NCBI GenBank assembly: GCA_037447655.1
Contig: JBBHKE010003321.1
Coordinates: 64,001 to 82,033 of the forward strand
Length of the DNA stretch: 18,033 nucleotides
Direction: 5' to 3'
From: Zygnema cylindricum
Taxonomy: Eukaryota; Streptophyta; Zygnematophyceae; Zygnematales; Zygnemataceae
Below, one piece after another: positions 17,775 through 18,033 of the stretch (the stretch's first letter is position 1; every line of letters begins with the position of its first letter). A program made the position numbers and the translations under genes. Under the pieces are notes generated by a model. It saw only the letters and a program-made list of their open reading frames with translations. It was not told where the DNA came from and ran no database searches.

Positions 17775-18033
17775 ATGATAGCCATTAATGATCAAATGGC
17801 TTCCATTATGGAAGCAAACAAATGGGAGATGGTAGATTGTCCTCTGGACACAAAGCTGATAGGATGCAAGTGGGTGTTTAAGTTGAAACTCAATCCGGAT
17901 ATCACTATCGAGCGATACAAGGCCAGATTAGTGGCAAAGGGATTCATATAGAAAGAGGGAATCTATTATAAGGAGACCTTCACTCTAGTTGTTAGATTTC
18001 CCTCCGGTTGCTGGATTTCCCTATGTCCCAATT
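17775..18033 (+). pseudogene. Element C reverse transcriptase, N-terminal part
   Basis: AINDQMASIMEANKWEMVDC, KLIGCKWVFKLKLNPD and ERYKARLVAKGFI are the usual opening of copia RT. A stop replaces the glutamine that in B follows GFT (QKEGI). Then KEGIYYKETFTLVVRFPS continues in the same frame to about 18005. The window ends before the catalytic aspartates, so YVDD cannot be checked. Confidence 0.82.

Larger units (their letters stand above)
15841..18033 (+). mobile_element. Element C right part: copia retrotransposon, continues beyond window
   Basis: This continues the gag piece at 7746-8110 after the interruption by B. The order is gag tail, protease, integrase, linker and the beginning of reverse transcriptase, all on the + strand. 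The element runs off the window's right end, so its RNase H and 3' LTR should lie there. Its 5' LTR and gag start are not in this window, or were removed when A arrived. Confidence 0.85.

Noticed and set aside
1-18033. Host gene, tRNA, rRNA or a novel non-transposon system
   Set aside because: All coding similarity is explained by copia gag-pol fragments and the rest by LTR-like or low-complexity DNA. No cloverleaf or rRNA core was recognised by eye.

Overview
This window looks like repeat-dense nuclear DNA of a land plant, very probably intergenic heterochromatin. It is AT-rich, and no reading frame resembles a host gene. All recognisable coding sequence is decayed gag-pol of Ty1/copia LTR retrotransposons: a gag zinc knuckle, an aspartic protease, an HHCC/DD35E integrase, a YVDD reverse transcriptase and an RNase H, in that order. 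The plant assignment rests on the copia sequence style and on G-box motifs in the LTRs. I cannot name the species.

Layout, left to right. (1) 1-1160: AT-rich DNA with short repeats, then an LTR-like segment 'D-left' on the + strand (starts at 316, TATA at 1127). (2) 1353-1446: a 47-base tandem repeat. (3) About 1560-2280, + strand: scraps of a copia pol gene (element E). (4) About 2415-7745, - strand: copia element A, with a 3' LTR stub, a degraded pol and gag, and a 5' LTR of about 0.9 kb. (5) 7746-8110, + strand: the gag middle of a third copia element, C. (6) 8111-15840, - strand: copia element B, flanked by two same-direction copies of a 1030-base LTR (X1 8111-9140, X2 14811-15840). A second LTR-like segment, 'D-right' (about 13650-14802), lies between X2 and B's gag. 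(7) 15841-18033, + strand: element C resumes just after the gag zinc knuckle and runs through protease and integrase into the start of reverse transcriptase, where the window ends.

The main structural result is the nesting. C is one element split by the insertion of B at its zinc knuckle, and CTATTG occurs at both edges of the interruption as a candidate target-site duplication. The other end of C's gag is cut off exactly at the terminus of A's 5' LTR, so A also appears to have entered C or joined it. D-left and D-right are diverged inverted copies of one LTR-like sequence.

None of the copies is intact; all carry stops and frameshifts. A has lost the first integrase aspartate, and B has a changed protease DSG motif and a duplicated zinc knuckle. 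In a 133-base ungapped stretch I count 22 differences between X1 and X2, so B is an old insertion. I found no new kind of system here. What merits a second look is the nested architecture, the D segment inside B, and the motifs conserved between LTR families.
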